A stretch of 64,000 nt of DNA from assembly GCF_009930815.1 (NCBI RefSeq), contig NZ_CP022222.1, positions 3,700,501 to 3,764,500 on the forward strand, in the 5' to 3' direction. Numbering within the stretch: position 1 is the stretch's first letter; every line of letters starts with the position of its first letter. Shown here in pieces: positions 40,909-50,874 of the stretch. A program made the translations under genes and the position numbers. The notes below the pieces were generated by a model that did not search any database, was not told the origin of the DNA, and was given only the letters and a program-made list of their open reading frames with translations. Source of the stretch: Bradyrhizobium sp. CCBAU 051011 (GTDB taxonomy: Bacteria; Pseudomonadota; Alphaproteobacteria; Rhizobiales; Xanthobacteraceae).

Positions 40909-43206
40909 TCACCCCCGACCAGGTGGATCAAACGCCCGGATCGGCGGCAGCGCCCCCGAATACTTCTCGCACTCGACCACGGTCACCTGACCGCAGCAGC
41001 CTTGCGCCAGTCGCGATGTGCCGATGTCGCGGGTAAGGACGTTCGGATTGCCGTGGACGCAGAGTGGATGCTCGGTCGCACCAGGCTCCGGATCGTACCA
41101 GGCGCCGGTGGACAATTGGATTACGCCGGCCATGACGTCGTCGGTGACGGCGGCGGCGGCCAGGCATGCGCCGCGATCATTGAACAGGCGGACAATGTCG
41201 CCATTGGCGATGCCGCGGCGCTTGGCATCGTCGGGATGGAGGCGGACGACTTCACGGCCGGCGATCTTGCTCGACTGGCTGTAGGCGCCGAAGTCGAGCT
41301 GGCTGTGCAGCCGTGTCGCGGGCTGGTTGGCGATCAACGTCAGCGGGTGGCGCGAATCTGGTGGTTCGGTCGACGGCAGCCAGGCTGGGTGAGGCGGGCA
41401 ATCGTCGTAGCCAAAGCCTGCGATGGCTTTCGAGTAGATCTCGATCTTGCCGCTTGGCGTTGAAAGCTTGTTGCCCGCGGGATCGTTACGGAAGGCGCGA
41501 AGGAAGCCGCCGTCATCGGGCCCCGACGGCAGCGCGAGTTCGCCGCGCCGCCAGAACTCGTCGAAGTCAGGGGCATCCCAACCGGCCTCGGCCAACGCCT
41601 TTCGCGTCGGCTCGTACAGATGAGCCAGCCATTGCCGGCTGTTCCGTCCTTCGGTGAATGCCTGCTCGACGCCCAGTCGCCGCGCGAGGTCGGCAAAGAT
41701 GTCAAAATCGTCGCGCGCTTCGCCGATCGGGTCGACCGCCCGGCGCATCGCGATCAGCCTCGGGTCGGTGCCGGCGGCACCGATATCGTCGCGCTCCAGC
41801 GTCATGGTCGCCGGCAGCACGATGTCCGCGAATTTCGCCATCGGCGTCCAGGCGCTTTCGTGCACCACGATGGTTTGCGGCGCGTTGAAAGCCCGCCGCA
41901 TGCGGTTGATGTCCTGATGATGGTGGAAGGGGTTGCCGCCCGCCCAATAGACCAGCTTGATGTTGGGATAGTGCATGGAACGGCCGTTGTATTCGAACGG
42001 CTCGCCTGGATGGAGCAGCATGTCGCTGACGCGCGCCACTGGAATGAAATCGCTGACGCCATTCTTGCCCTGCGACAGCGTCGGAATTGGAACGGCGTTG
42101 AGCCGGCGGCCGGTGTGTCCGAGCGCACCGAGCGCGTAATTGTAACCGCCGCCGGGCAGACCGATCTGGCCGAGCATCGCCGCGAGCACCGCGCCCATCC
42201 ACACCGGCTGTTCGCCATACTGCGCCCGCTGCAGCGAATGCGAGACCGTGATCAAGGTGCGTCCGCGCGGCAGGCGGCGGGCGAGGTCGACGATCGTGCC
42301 GGATGAAATGCCGGTGATGTCTGCCGCCCATGCCGCGTCCTTTGGCGTATGGTCATCGCGGCCGAGCAGATAGCGTTCAAAACTATCGAAGCCGGTGCAA
42401 TAGCGTTCGATGAAGGCCTTGTCGCAGAGACCTTCGGTCAGAAGCGTGTGCGCGAGCGCCAACATCAGCGCGACGTCGGTGCCAACTTTGATCGGCAGCC
42501 ATCTTGCGTTGGCCTCGTTCGGTAGGTCGTCCCGCAACGGACTGATGCAGTAGAACGCTGCGCCGCGGTGCGCGGCTTTCGCCATCGCGTCGCGCTCGAT
42601 GTGGCGGCTGATGCCGCCGCTTGCGACGTGCGAGTTCTTCAACGCCATGCCGCCGAAGGCCAGCACGGTATCTGAATGTTCGGCGATCTGATCCCAGGTC
42701 ACGTTGTGGCGCGAGACAGCCTCATAGCCGCCCATCACATGCGGCAGGATCACCGCCGAAGCGCCGGCGCTGTAACTGTTCACCGAGCGCACATAGCCGC
42801 CGAACGCCATGTTCAGGAAGCGATGAACCTGGCTCTGCGCGTGGTGAAAACGTCCGGCGCTGGACCAGCCATAGGAGCCGCCGAAGACCGCGGCGGCGCC
42901 ATATTCAGTTTTGACCCGCGATAATTCGCTCGCCAGCAGGTCGATAACCTTGTCCCAGGAACACTCGACGAATTCCTGGTCGAACGTGCGCGCGGCGCGC
43001 ACGCTGCGGTCCAGCCAAGCCTTGCGGACCATCGGCTGTAGGATGCGCGCCTTGTGGCGCATCGCGGTGGTAAAATTCTGCAATATCGGCGAGGGCGCAG
43101 GGTCACCCTCGTAAGGCGTGACATCGAGGGTGGCGCCGTTCCATCTCGCGGAGAAGGCGCCCCAGTGCGCGCTGTGCGGCGCCCAATCGTCTGTGGCCTG
43201 GTCCAT
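40909..43206 (-). CDS. BisC-like molybdopterin oxidoreductase (sulfoxide or N-oxide reductase)
   Basis: The 765-residue protein belongs to the DMSO reductase family, biotin/methionine sulfoxide reductase branch. The likely Mo ligand is Ser115 in SYGWSSAGRFHHAQSQ, the Ser position of BisC and TorA. There is no N-terminal 4Fe-4S cluster motif and no twin-Arg signal, so it is a cytoplasmic single-subunit enzyme. Further family regions are VYWAGGNPFHHHQDINRM and the C-terminal molybdopterin domain with VRLHPDDAKRRGIANGDIVR. It may reduce methionine or biotin sulfoxide. It lies after an XRE-cupin regulator and before a dispersed repeat. Confidence 0.9.
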   Translation of the reverse strand: MDQATDDWAPHSAHWGAFSARWNGATLDVTPYEGDPAPSPILQNFTTAMRHKARILQPMVRKAWLDRSVRAARTFDQEFVECSWDKVIDLLASELSRVKTEYGAAAVFGGSYGWSSAGRFHHAQSQVHRFLNMAFGGYVRSVNSYSAGASAVILPHVMGGYEAVSRHNVTWDQIAEHSDTVLAFGGMALKNSHVASGGISRHIERDAMAKAAHRGAAFYCISPLRDDLPNEANARWLPIKVGTDVALMLALAHTLLTEGLCDKAFIERYCTGFDSFERYLLGRDDHTPKDAAWAADITGISSGTIVDLARRLPRGRTLITVSHSLQRAQYGEQPVWMGAVLAAMLGQIGLPGGGYNYALGALGHTGRRLNAVPIPTLSQGKNGVSDFIPVARVSDMLLHPGEPFEYNGRSMHYPNIKLVYWAGGNPFHHHQDINRMRRAFNAPQTIVVHESAWTPMAKFADIVLPATMTLERDDIGAAGTDPRLIAMRRAVDPIGEARDDFDIFADLARRLGVEQAFTEGRNSRQWLAHLYEPTRKALAEAGWDAPDFDEFWRRGELALPSGPDDGGFLRAFRNDPAGNKLSTPSGKIEIYSKAIAGFGYDDCPPHPAWLPSTEPPDSRHPLTLIANQPATRLHSQLDFGAYSQSSKIAGREVVRLHPDDAKRRGIANGDIVRLFNDRGACLAAAAVTDDVMAGVIQLSTGAWYDPEPGATEHPLCVHGNPNVLTRDIGTSRLAQGCCGQVTVVECEKYSGALPPIRAFDPPGRG

Positions 43207-43225
43207 GATTTACTCCAGACTGTGG

Positions 43226-43894
43226 CTACCCGGCTTGCGTCACGCAGTTCACCCACAACACGACGGATTTTGCATCATCCGCCGGATTTGAGAAGCGGTG
43301 CGGCCGGCGGCTGGCAAACCGAAAACTGTCACCGGTTTTCAGCGTCCAGGTCTCGTCATCCACCGTCAGCGTCATCTCGCCTTCCAGCACCAGCCCGGCT
43401 TCCTCGCCGTCATGCGTATAGAGCTCGTCGCCGGTGTTTCCGCCGGGCTCGAGGTGCACGAGAAACAGATTGAGGCGGTTTTCCGTTCCGGCCGGGCTCA
43501 GCAATTGCTTGGAAATGCCGGTGCGCCACAGTTTTAGTTCGGCGCGCTGCAACTGGCGCGTCACCACGCCGCCGGAAGCGCCATCATCGCTCGGCCTGGA
43601 GCCGAACAGCGCGGCGATGCCGACGCCGAGGACGTCGGCGAGCGTCGCGAGCACGCGAAGCGAGGGGGACGACAGGCCGCGCTCGATCTGGCTGAGGAAG
43701 CCGATCGACAGATCGGTTCGCGCGGCAATCGTCTCCAGCGACAATTTGTGTTCGCGGCGCAAGTCGCGAATACGGCGGCCAACCGCCAGATCCATTGCGG
43801 GTTCAGCCGGCCTGGCGGCGGGTTTCGCCTTCGCCCTGCGTGCTGCCTTTCGGGGTTTGGGCGCTGCTTTCTTTATTCTCTTGCTGCCGCTCAC
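43226..43894 (-). CDS. XRE-cupin transcriptional regulator
   Basis: The 222-residue protein has a Lys/Arg-rich start, an XRE helix-turn-helix (about 35-95: RIRDLRREHKLSLETIAART, then IGFLSQIERGLSSPSLRVLA) and a cupin at the C-terminus (YTHDGEEAGLVLEGEMTLTV, then GDSFRFASRRPHRF). It is the first gene before bisC on the minus strand and divergent from the ABC transporter at 44062. Two matching TTCATAT-N3-TGAA sites, 50 bases apart, lie between and are likely its operators. The ligand may be a transported amino compound. Confidence 0.9.
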   Translation of the reverse strand: MSGSKRIKKAAPKPRKAARRAKAKPAARPAEPAMDLAVGRRIRDLRREHKLSLETIAARTDLSIGFLSQIERGLSSPSLRVLATLADVLGVGIAALFGSRPSDDGASGGVVTRQLQRAELKLWRTGISKQLLSPAGTENRLNLFLVHLEPGGNTGDELYTHDGEEAGLVLEGEMTLTVDDETWTLKTGDSFRFASRRPHRFSNPADDAKSVVLWVNCVTQAG

Positions 43895-43908
43895 GTCAGG
43901 CTGCTTTC

Positions 43909-43972
43909 TTCATATGCATGAAAATGGCTTGCAATACCCGGGGAACTGTGACCACAATTTCATATTGGTGAA
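43909..43972. promoter_or_regulatory. paired operator sites TTCATAT-N3-TGAA
   Basis: TTCATATGCATGAA (43909-43922) and TTCATATTGGTGAA (43959-43972) share ten of ten fixed positions with a variable three-base centre, and both have dyad symmetry at their ends. They are spaced exactly 50 bases apart in the 167-base spacer between the XRE-cupin gene and the ABC transporter, so they look like operators for that regulator. Confidence 0.65.
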
Positions 43973-44061
43973 AATAGGCTCGAACGGCGTTGCCCGCAAC
44001 TTATTTGGTCCAAGGCCAAGCGGGAGGGCCGGAACGGTGTCCGGTTTCAGGAGGGTGTGCA

Positions 44062-44829
44062 ATGGCTCTGAAGCGTCTCGTTCAGGCCGCGGTGGCGGCT
44101 TTGGTTCTCACAGCCGCAATGCCGGCATCCGCGCAGCAGGTCCTGAAGGTAGGCTCGACGCCGACAGGCGTGCCCTTCACCTTCCTCGACACCAAGACCA
44201 ACAGCATTCAGGGCATCATGGTCGATCTCATCACCGAGATCGGCAAGGACGCCGGCTTCCAGGTTCAGATCGAGCCGATGCAGTTCTCCACCCTGATCGC
44301 ATCGCTCACCTCGAACAAGATCGACATCATCTCGGCGGCGATGTTCGTTACGCCTGCGCGCAAGGAAGTGATCGATTTCTCCGAACCGTTTTACAGCTAT
44401 GGCGAAGGCCTGCTGGTGCCGAAGAGCGACAGCAAAGCCTACGCCAGCCAGGAAGATCTGAAAGGTGCGGTGGTCGGTGCGCAGGTCGGCACGGCTTTCG
44501 TCGATGCACTGAAGAAATCGGGCCTGTTCAGCGAAGTAAAAGCCTACGACACCATTCCCGACATTTTGCGCGACGTGAACGCAGGTCGCCTGAAGGCCGG
44601 CTTCGCCGACTACCCGATCCTCGCCTACAACCTCAAGCAGGGCGGTTTCCCCGAGGCGCGCATCGTCGAGAGCTATAAGCCTGCGACGGTCGGCTCGGTC
44701 GGCATCGGCGTGCGCAAGGGCGATACCGAGCTGCTCGCCAAGATCAACACTTCGCTGGCGAAGCTGAAGGCGAACGGCACCGTCGAAAAGATTCTCGATA
44801 AATGGGGCCTGAAGGCGCAGGCTTCCTGA
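44062..44829 (+). CDS. polar amino acid ABC transporter binding protein
   Basis: The 255-residue protein has a signal peptide (about 1-24, ending ASAQQ) and a type 3 solute-binding domain: [35 protein letters not shown] and [20 protein letters not shown], the PAAT-family signature. ATG 44062 has AGGAGGGTGTGC upstream. It captures an amino acid or opine-like ligand in the periplasm for the permease and ATPase encoded next. Its stop overlaps the permease start by one base. Confidence 0.93.
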   Translation: MALKRLVQAAVAALVLTAAMPASAQQVLKVGSTPTGVPFTFLDTKTNSIQGIMVDLITEIGKDAGFQVQIEPMQFSTLIASLTSNKIDIISAAMFVTPARKEVIDFSEPFYSYGEGLLVPKSDSKAYASQEDLKGAVVGAQVGTAFVDALKKSGLFSEVKAYDTIPDILRDVNAGRLKAGFADYPILAYNLKQGGFPEARIVESYKPATVGSVGIGVRKGDTELLAKINTSLAKLKANGTVEKILDKWGLKAQAS

Positions 44830-45482
44830 TGCAGGCGTTCTGGCGCGACACGGTCGAGTTCCTGCCGATCCTGATGAGCGGCGTGGCGCTGACGATCATC
44901 GTCACGGTCGGCTCGCTCCTGCTGTCGACCGCGCTTGGCCTGATCTGGGCCTTGATGCGGGTATCCGGCATCGGCATCTTCACGGGATTCAGCGCCGGGC
45001 TGATCAACGTCATCCGCGGCATCCCGATCATCGTGCTGCTGTTCTACCTCTACTTCGTGATGCCGGAACTCGGCCTGACACTGACGGCGCTGCAGGCGGC
45101 CATTCTCGGGCTCGGCATCGCCTATTCGGCCTATCAGGCCGAGAACTTTCGTGCCGGCATCGAGGCGATCGACAAGGGGCAGATCGAGGCGGCGCAGGCG
45201 ATCGGCATGGGCTGGTGGCAGACCATGCGCCGCGTGGTGTTGCCGCAGGCGGTCAAGATTGTGCTGCCGCCCTACGGCAACATCATGATCATGATGTTGA
45301 AGGACTCGTCGCAAGCGTCCACCATCACGGTCGCCGAGCTTGCGCTGCAGGGCAAGCTGATCGCATCTTCGACCTTCAAGAACACCAGCGTGTTCACGCT
45401 TGTAGCGCTGATGTATCTCACCATGAGCATTCCGCTCATTCTCCTGGTTCGTCATTTCGAGAAGCGCGCGGGCCAGAAATGA
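44829..45482 (+). CDS. polar amino acid ABC transporter permease
   Basis: The 217-residue permease has five hydrophobic segments and the EAA loop [20 protein letters not shown] typical of His/Glu/Gln-type importers, with [18 protein letters not shown] single permease gene is present, so it presumably forms a homodimer. It starts at ATG 44829, overlapping the upstream TGA, and ends overlapping the ATPase start by four bases. Confidence 0.93.
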   Translation: MQAFWRDTVEFLPILMSGVALTIIVTVGSLLLSTALGLIWALMRVSGIGIFTGFSAGLINVIRGIPIIVLLFYLYFVMPELGLTLTALQAAILGLGIAYSAYQAENFRAGIEAIDKGQIEAAQAIGMGWWQTMRRVVLPQAVKIVLPPYGNIMIMMLKDSSQASTITVAELALQGKLIASSTFKNTSVFTLVALMYLTMSIPLILLVRHFEKRAGQK

Positions 45483-46210
45483 TCGAACTGACAAACGTCC
45501 ACAAGAGTTTCGGCAAGGTCGAGGTGCTCAAGGGCATCACGGCCTCCGTCGAGAAGGGCGAGGTGGTCTGCATCGTCGGGCCCTCGGGCTCCGGCAAATC
45601 CACCATCCTGCGCTGTATCAACGGGCTGGAAAGCTATGACAGCGGCGATATCCTTGTCGAAGGTGCGCGGGTGGACCGCAACGCACCTTCGATCGTTTCG
45701 ATCCGGACGCAGGTCTCGATGGTGTTCCAGCGTTTCAACCTGTTTCCGCATCGGACCGCGCTGGAGAACGTCATCGAGGGCCCGATCTATGTGAAGAAGG
45801 AGCCGCGCGCCGCGGCGCTGGAGCGCGGCCGTGCGCTATTGGCGCAGGTGGGGCTCGCCGAGAAGGCCGAAGTCCATCCGCCGCAACTGTCCGGCGGGCA
45901 GCAGCAGCGGGTCGCGATTGCGCGCGCGCTCGCGATGCAGCCGAAGGCTATTCTGTTCGACGAGCCGACCTCGGCGCTCGATCCGGAACTGGTCGGCGAG
46001 GTGCTCTCGGTGATGCGCAAGCTCGCCGATGATGGCATGACCATGGTCGTCGTTACCCATGAGATGGGTTTTGCCCGCGATGTCGCCGACCGCGTGCTGT
46101 TCATCGACGGCGGCGTGATCGTCGAGCAGGGGCCGGCGAAATCGGTCCTCAATCAGCCGCAGCATGCGCGCACGCAGGACTTTTTGCGGCGTGTGCTGCA
46201 TCCGCTCTAA
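45479..46210 (+). CDS. polar amino acid ABC transporter ATP-binding protein
   Basis: The 243-residue ATPase shows Walker [10 protein letters not shown] at about 37-45, the Q-loop in [10 protein letters not shown], the signature [15 protein letters not shown], Walker [14 protein letters not shown] and the switch His in [11 protein letters not shown]. It starts at ATG 45479, overlapping the permease stop (ATGA). It energises uptake of the same ligand as the two preceding genes. Confidence 0.95.
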   Translation: MIELTNVHKSFGKVEVLKGITASVEKGEVVCIVGPSGSGKSTILRCINGLESYDSGDILVEGARVDRNAPSIVSIRTQVSMVFQRFNLFPHRTALENVIEGPIYVKKEPRAAALERGRALLAQVGLAEKAEVHPPQLSGGQQQRVAIARALAMQPKAILFDEPTSALDPELVGEVLSVMRKLADDGMTMVVVTHEMGFARDVADRVLFIDGGVIVEQGPAKSVLNQPQHARTQDFLRRVLHPL

Positions 46211-46228
46211 GCTTTCCGGTTGTTGTCC

Positions 46229-47521
46229 ATGAATACGCCTGTATCCTTGCCGTTGCCGCCAAGCCTCTATGCCGATACGGCGGTCGCGCCGACACCGACG
46301 CCGCCGCTCGATGGTGACAGGAGTGTTGCGGTCGCGATCATCGGCAGCGGCTTTACGGGACTCTCCACCGCGTTGCATCTCGCCGAGCAGGGCGTGAACG
46401 CGCTCGTGCTGGAGGCGCAACAGCCAGGCTGGGGCGCTTCCGGCAACAATGGTGGCCAGGTCAATCCGGGCCTCAAGCATGACCCTGACCAGATCGAAGC
46501 GGATTTCGGCGCCGAACTCGGCCGCCGCATGATCGATTTCGCCTACGGCACCACGAACTATACGTTCGAACTGATCCGCCGTTACCAGATACCCTGCGAG
46601 GCGCGGCAGAACGGCACGCTGCGCGCGGCCTATAACGAGGCGAGCGCAGCGGCGATCGAGAATACGGCGAAGCAATGCATCCGCCGCGGCATGCCGGTGA
46701 CACTGTTGAACCGCGAGCAGATGCGCGAGATGACCGGCACTGACCGCTATCTTTGCGCCATGCTGGACAACCGCGGCGGCGATCTGCATCCGCTGAGTTA
46801 TGCGCGCGGGCTGGCGCGTGCGGCGATCGCGGCAGGCGCTGAAGTCCATGGCGAGACGCCGGCGCTGTCCCTGTCGCGTGAAGGAGCCGGCTGGCGGGTC
46901 GACACGCCGCGCGGGATCGTGCGCGCGGAAAAAGTGCTGCTGGCAACCAATGGCTTCACGGATGATCTGTGGCCGGCGCTTCGCCGCAGCATCGTGCCGG
47001 TGTTTTCGTCCATCACCGCCACCGCGCCTCTGCCTGACGACGTCGCCCGCGAAATCATGCCGACCCGTCCGGTCCTCTACGAGAGCGGACACATCACGGT
47101 CTATTACCGCATCGATCAACACAATCGTTTGCTGATGGGCGGTCGCGGGCCGATGCGCTGGATCAGCAAGCCGGCCGACGTCGCCTATCTCATCCGCTAT
47201 GCCGAGCGGCTATGGCCGCGGCTGAAGGGCGTCATCTGGACGCACGGCTGGAACAGCCGGCTCGCCATCACGCCCGACCATTATCCGCATGTGCACGAGC
47301 CCGCGGAAAACCTTCTAATCTCGCTCGGCTGCAACGGCCGCGGCGTCGCGCTCTCGACCGCGATGGGCGGGCAGCTCGCACGCCGCCTCATCGGTGGTAG
47401 GACTGCGGAAATCGACATGCCCGTCACCGCCATCAAGCCGATGGCGTTGCACGCCTTCTGGCCGCTCGGCGTCACCGCCGCGGTGCTGGCGGGGCGGGTG
47501 CGGGATCGGCTGGGGTTGTAG
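46229..47521 (+). CDS. FAD-dependent oxidase, PuuB-like
   Basis: The 430-residue protein has a Rossmann FAD-binding start (VAIIGSGFTGLSTALHLAEQ), then ASGNNGGQVNPGLKHDP and the C-terminal GCNGRGVALSTAMGGQLA, features of DAO-type oxidases such as gamma-glutamylputrescine oxidase. It likely oxidises an amine or amino acid brought in by the ABC transporter 18 bases upstream. ATG 46229 is used; a TTG at 46220 in frame is weaker. Confidence 0.9.
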   Translation: MNTPVSLPLPPSLYADTAVAPTPTPPLDGDRSVAVAIIGSGFTGLSTALHLAEQGVNALVLEAQQPGWGASGNNGGQVNPGLKHDPDQIEADFGAELGRRMIDFAYGTTNYTFELIRRYQIPCEARQNGTLRAAYNEASAAAIENTAKQCIRRGMPVTLLNREQMREMTGTDRYLCAMLDNRGGDLHPLSYARGLARAAIAAGAEVHGETPALSLSREGAGWRVDTPRGIVRAEKVLLATNGFTDDLWPALRRSIVPVFSSITATAPLPDDVAREIMPTRPVLYESGHITVYYRIDQHNRLLMGGRGPMRWISKPADVAYLIRYAERLWPRLKGVIWTHGWNSRLAITPDHYPHVHEPAENLLISLGCNGRGVALSTAMGGQLARRLIGGRTAEIDMPVTAIKPMALHAFWPLGVTAAVLAGRVRDRLGL

Positions 47522-47608
47522 CGATCTCTCAATCACAGCGTAGTTGCTGCGGAACCTCCGGCAGCGGCGAACGTTCGCTTGCGTAACGCCCATGCGGAGG
47601 AGGTTCAT

Positions 47609-48901
47609 ATGCGCAAGCAACTGCTGTTATCGACAGGAATTATATGCCTGATGCTGGCACCGGCTGTTTCCTACGGCCAGGCTCCGGGAGCAAGAGGCGA
47701 AGAGCAGAAACAGATGCGGCCAAGCGATTCCGGCAAGGGTGCTGCATCGCAAGAACGTGGCGCCGAACGGGCGCAGGAACGCGGGCAGGCTGCGGAACAA
47801 AAGGCGCAAGGAGGCCGCGAGGAGAGGGGAACCGGTTCCCGGCAAACCGAGGAAAGGGGCAAGGCCGCGCCATCGTCCGAGCGCCCGGCGACCGCGGCCG
47901 ATGACAGCAGGCGCGGCCGTGGCGACGATGCCAAATCCGGCGAGCGCGCGCAGGATTCCCGCAGTCGCGACGCACAGACGGCGCGCGAAAAGGACGCTAA
48001 GGATGGTAGCAAGGACAGCAAGGGCAGCGCCGAGATGAAGCGCGACAGCGACCGCGAAAAATCGCGCGCGGAATCCGACAAGGCCAAGGAAGGAAGCACG
48101 GCTGCCCAGAAGGAGCGCGAGAGCACGACCACGGCCCAGAAAGAACCGGGCCGCGATCAGCGCGACGGCGCGAAGAACGCCGCCGAGCAGGGCAAGGATG
48201 CAAGCCGGCCGTCAACGGCGACCGACACCACGCGCACGCAGCCTTCCACCAGCGCGCAGACCGGCCAGAGCCAGACAGGTCAGGCCCAGACCAGTCAGCA
48301 GTCCAACGTCTCCGTCGACAAGCAAGTACGGATTTCCGAGACCCTGACCCGCGAACGTCTCGCCGCGCCCCAGCGCAACCTCAACGTCTCGATCCGCGTG
48401 GGCGAGCGAATTCCGCAGCGTGTGCGGGTTCATCGGCTGCCGGATACAATCGTGGCGATCGAGCCGCAATACCGCGGCTATGATTACTTCACGACCGAGG
48501 AAGAGATCGTGATCGTTGAGCCGCGCACCCATCGTATCGTCAGCCAGATCCCGCGCGACGCATCCCGCATTCGCGCCGCCGGCGGAGCGAGCGGCACTGG
48601 GAGCACGAGCGGTACTGCCGGCACGGGCAGCTCAGGCAGTTACACCGGCACGATGGCCGCTGCCGGTGGTGCCTCGCCGTGCCGCATCATGCGGCGCGAC
48701 ACCGCGGGCAATGTCACCGAACTGACGCCACAGACGGTCGGCTCGGCGGCGGCACAGCAGGAAACCATCAGCGTCACGGTCCGCGTGCCCGGCGGCGCCT
48801 CGACCGCGCCGATTGCGCTGGGTGCCGCGGACGGACAGATCGTGGTATCCGGCCAGACCGGCGCCGATTGCATGGTGACGATCGAGCCGCAGACACGGTA
48901 G
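47609..48901 (+). CDS. exported DUF1236 protein with long disordered Lys/Glu/Arg region
   Basis: The 430-residue protein has a signal peptide (1-23, ICLMLAPAVSYGQ). A roughly 210-residue low-complexity charged region follows (for example QERGAERAQERGQAAEQKAQ), then a DUF1236-like part (VDKQVRISETLTRERLAAPQ, RVHRLPDTIVAIEPQYRGYD), a Gly/Ser/Thr linker and a C-terminal strand-rich part. DUF1236 proteins are periplasmic and common in this group; their role is unknown. ATG 47609 has GGAGGTTCAT upstream. Confidence 0.8.
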   Translation: MRKQLLLSTGIICLMLAPAVSYGQAPGARGEEQKQMRPSDSGKGAASQERGAERAQERGQAAEQKAQGGREERGTGSRQTEERGKAAPSSERPATAADDSRRGRGDDAKSGERAQDSRSRDAQTAREKDAKDGSKDSKGSAEMKRDSDREKSRAESDKAKEGSTAAQKERESTTTAQKEPGRDQRDGAKNAAEQGKDASRPSTATDTTRTQPSTSAQTGQSQTGQAQTSQQSNVSVDKQVRISETLTRERLAAPQRNLNVSIRVGERIPQRVRVHRLPDTIVAIEPQYRGYDYFTTEEEIVIVEPRTHRIVSQIPRDASRIRAAGGASGTGSTSGTAGTGSSGSYTGTMAAAGGASPCRIMRRDTAGNVTELTPQTVGSAAAQQETISVTVRVPGGASTAPIALGAADGQIVVSGQTGADCMVTIEPQTR

Positions 48902-48927
48902 GGCGCGCTATCGCAATTAAACAACGA

Positions 48928-48955
48928 AGTGCGGCACCTTGGTGCCGCACTTTCT
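48928..48955 (+). terminator. intrinsic terminator after the DUF1236 gene
   Basis: AGTGCGGCACC and GGTGCCGCACT form a perfect eleven-base stem with a TT loop, followed by TTCTTATTT. It lies 27 bases after the stop. Confidence 0.9.
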
Positions 48956-48990
48956 TATTTGCGGTGCCGGATTAGTCGAACAGCTATACC

Positions 48991-50583
48991 TCACCCCTCC
49001 GCCACCGCCTCGCTCCAGGCGTGGAACGGTTCGGTTGCGCCGCTGTTGGTGTCGCCGTTGCGCATCACGATGCTGGGGCAGGCGAATTTCATCGGCAGGG
49101 CCTGGATGCGTGCTTCCTCGTAGTCGAAGCGCGCGCCCAATGCTTCGCGCGCGGCCTGCGGCAGGCGGACGTCGCCGATCACGACCGCGCCTTCACTGGC
49201 GTCGATGCGGGGCTGATGAATCGCCGCATCGAGGTCCATGCCAAAGTCCATCACGAAGGACAGGAGCTGGCTCACCGCCGGCAGGATGCGGCGGCCGCCG
49301 GATGCGCCGACCGCGATGCGGCGGCCATCAGCCGCCTGCGCCAGCACCGGCGTGTAGTTGGTGAGGCAGCGCTTGCCCGGCGCCAGCGAATTCGGCATGC
49401 CCGGCGTCGGGTCGAACCACATGATGCCGTTGTTCATGGTGATGCCGGTCTGGCTAGATACGAATTTGGAGCCGAAGGTGGAGAGCAACGTCTGCGTCAC
49501 CGCCGCCATGTTGCCGTCGCGATCGACCGCCGAGAAATGCGTGGTGCAGGCCGGCGCCAGCGCTTCGGCGCCGAGCGAACGCCTGCCGTCCTGGTCACCC
49601 ATGTCCTTCAGGCGCTCGCGATAGGCGGCCTGCAGCGCCGATGCATAAGCGAGATAGGCCGCCGCATCCGGTCCACCACGCGCGGGCTTCAGATCCTTCT
49701 GCAGCAGACCGAGCGTGCGCGAGAGCGTCGGGCCGGCGGTGAGTTCGGGCGTCGCCAAAACCTTGCCGCCGCGATAGGAGATCGCCAGCGGCTCGCGGAA
49801 TTGGGCGCGGAATGGCCTGAGGTCGTCGACCGACAATGCGCCGCCGGCGGCCTGGATGTCGGCGGCGAGGCACTTCGCCAGATCGCCTTCATAGAAGTCG
49901 CGGGGGCCGGCGCTAGCAAGCTGCGCCATTGTGGCCTTGAGCTTGTCCTGCGGCATGCGAACGCTGGACCTGATGCCCCATTGCGGGTTCGGCGGCAGGC
50001 CGTCTTGCAGATAGGCGGCGGCGCTGGCGGGGTAACGGCGCAGATCGGCTGCGGCGCTCGAAATCATCACCGTGGTCCACCAGTCGACCGCAAGGCCTTC
50101 GCCGGCAAGCGCGACGCTCGGCGCCAGCAATTCCTTCCATGGCAGTTTGGCGTGACGGCGATGCGCTTCCTCCATGCCGGCGACCACGCCGGGCACCGCG
50201 ATCGAGCCGGGGCCATGAATATTGCGGTCGTCCTTCACGCGCGGCCAAGGGAAGATGTCGGACGCCGCGCCATCGCCGGTCAGCGGATAATCCTCCACCC
50301 GCAGGCTCGCGGGCGCGCGCATGCCGTAGTCGATGACTTCGTAGCGGTCTTCACGCGCGCGGTAGAGCACCATCGCACCCCCGCCCCCGGGCCCGCTCAT
50401 CCACGGCTCCAGCACGCCAAGTGCAAATGTGGTCGCGATGACAGCATCGACGCAGTCGCCGCCCGCAGCCAGCACCTCGGCACCCACTTGCGCCGCGCGG
50501 TTCGATTGGGCTGCAACGATGCCGCCTTTGGAACTCACGGCCGGTTTGTGGATTTGCTGCGTGGTCGAAAACTGGTCGCGCAT
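48991..50583 (-). CDS. ggt: gamma-glutamyltransferase
   Basis: The 530-residue Ntn-hydrolase precursor has VAAQSNRAAQVGAEVLAAGG at the N-terminus and the autoprocessing site before TTHFSAVDRDGNMAAVTQTL, where Thr347 should become the N-terminal nucleophile of the small subunit. The C-terminal part has GGRRILPAVSQLL. No clear signal peptide is seen, so it is probably cytoplasmic, unlike many Ggt enzymes. It hydrolyses or transfers gamma-glutamyl groups. With the PuuB-like oxidase and a downstream ChaC-like cyclotransferase, it hints at gamma-glutamyl metabolism here. Confidence 0.92.
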   Translation of the reverse strand: MRDQFSTTQQIHKPAVSSKGGIVAAQSNRAAQVGAEVLAAGGDCVDAVIATTFALGVLEPWMSGPGGGGAMVLYRAREDRYEVIDYGMRAPASLRVEDYPLTGDGAASDIFPWPRVKDDRNIHGPGSIAVPGVVAGMEEAHRRHAKLPWKELLAPSVALAGEGLAVDWWTTVMISSAAADLRRYPASAAAYLQDGLPPNPQWGIRSSVRMPQDKLKATMAQLASAGPRDFYEGDLAKCLAADIQAAGGALSVDDLRPFRAQFREPLAISYRGGKVLATPELTAGPTLSRTLGLLQKDLKPARGGPDAAAYLAYASALQAAYRERLKDMGDQDGRRSLGAEALAPACTTHFSAVDRDGNMAAVTQTLLSTFGSKFVSSQTGITMNNGIMWFDPTPGMPNSLAPGKRCLTNYTPVLAQAADGRRIAVGASGGRRILPAVSQLLSFVMDFGMDLDAAIHQPRIDASEGAVVIGDVRLPQAAREALGARFDYEEARIQALPMKFACPSIVMRNGDTNSGATEPFHAWSEAVAEG

Positions 50584-50874
50584 GGATTGCCCTTGTTCTT
50601 TTATTGATCATGTTGCGGTAGGTGAGCCCGGCAGCAGTCCCGTTGCCCTGCTGATCTTACCGGCACTGCGACGAGGATACTGGTCCCTCCGCGTCTTAAG
50701 GGAAATTTTGTTACCCCGGAAGAGGCCCTGGCGCAGTGCCTAATCCGGAAGGGTAGGTGGACAGCAAGATTAGGCTTGCGGAAGCTATGGGCACGGCGCA
50801 ATGTTTATGAAATCGCCAGTCAGCTTGGTGTTCTCCCCAACGAAGGCGAATTGGCGCGCCGTGGAGGGTAGAAA
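50584..50874. other. spacer with possible remnant frame
   Basis: The 291 bases between ggt and the Crp gene must hold both promoters. A plus-strand frame without a start ends at 50871 with a protein-like tail (LRKLWARRNVYEIASQLGVL), which may be a gene remnant. Confidence 0.35.

Noticed and set aside
49021..50607. 528-residue plus-strand frame opposite gamma-glutamyltransferase
   Set aside because: The minus strand carries the complete Ggt sequence with the TTH nucleophile region.
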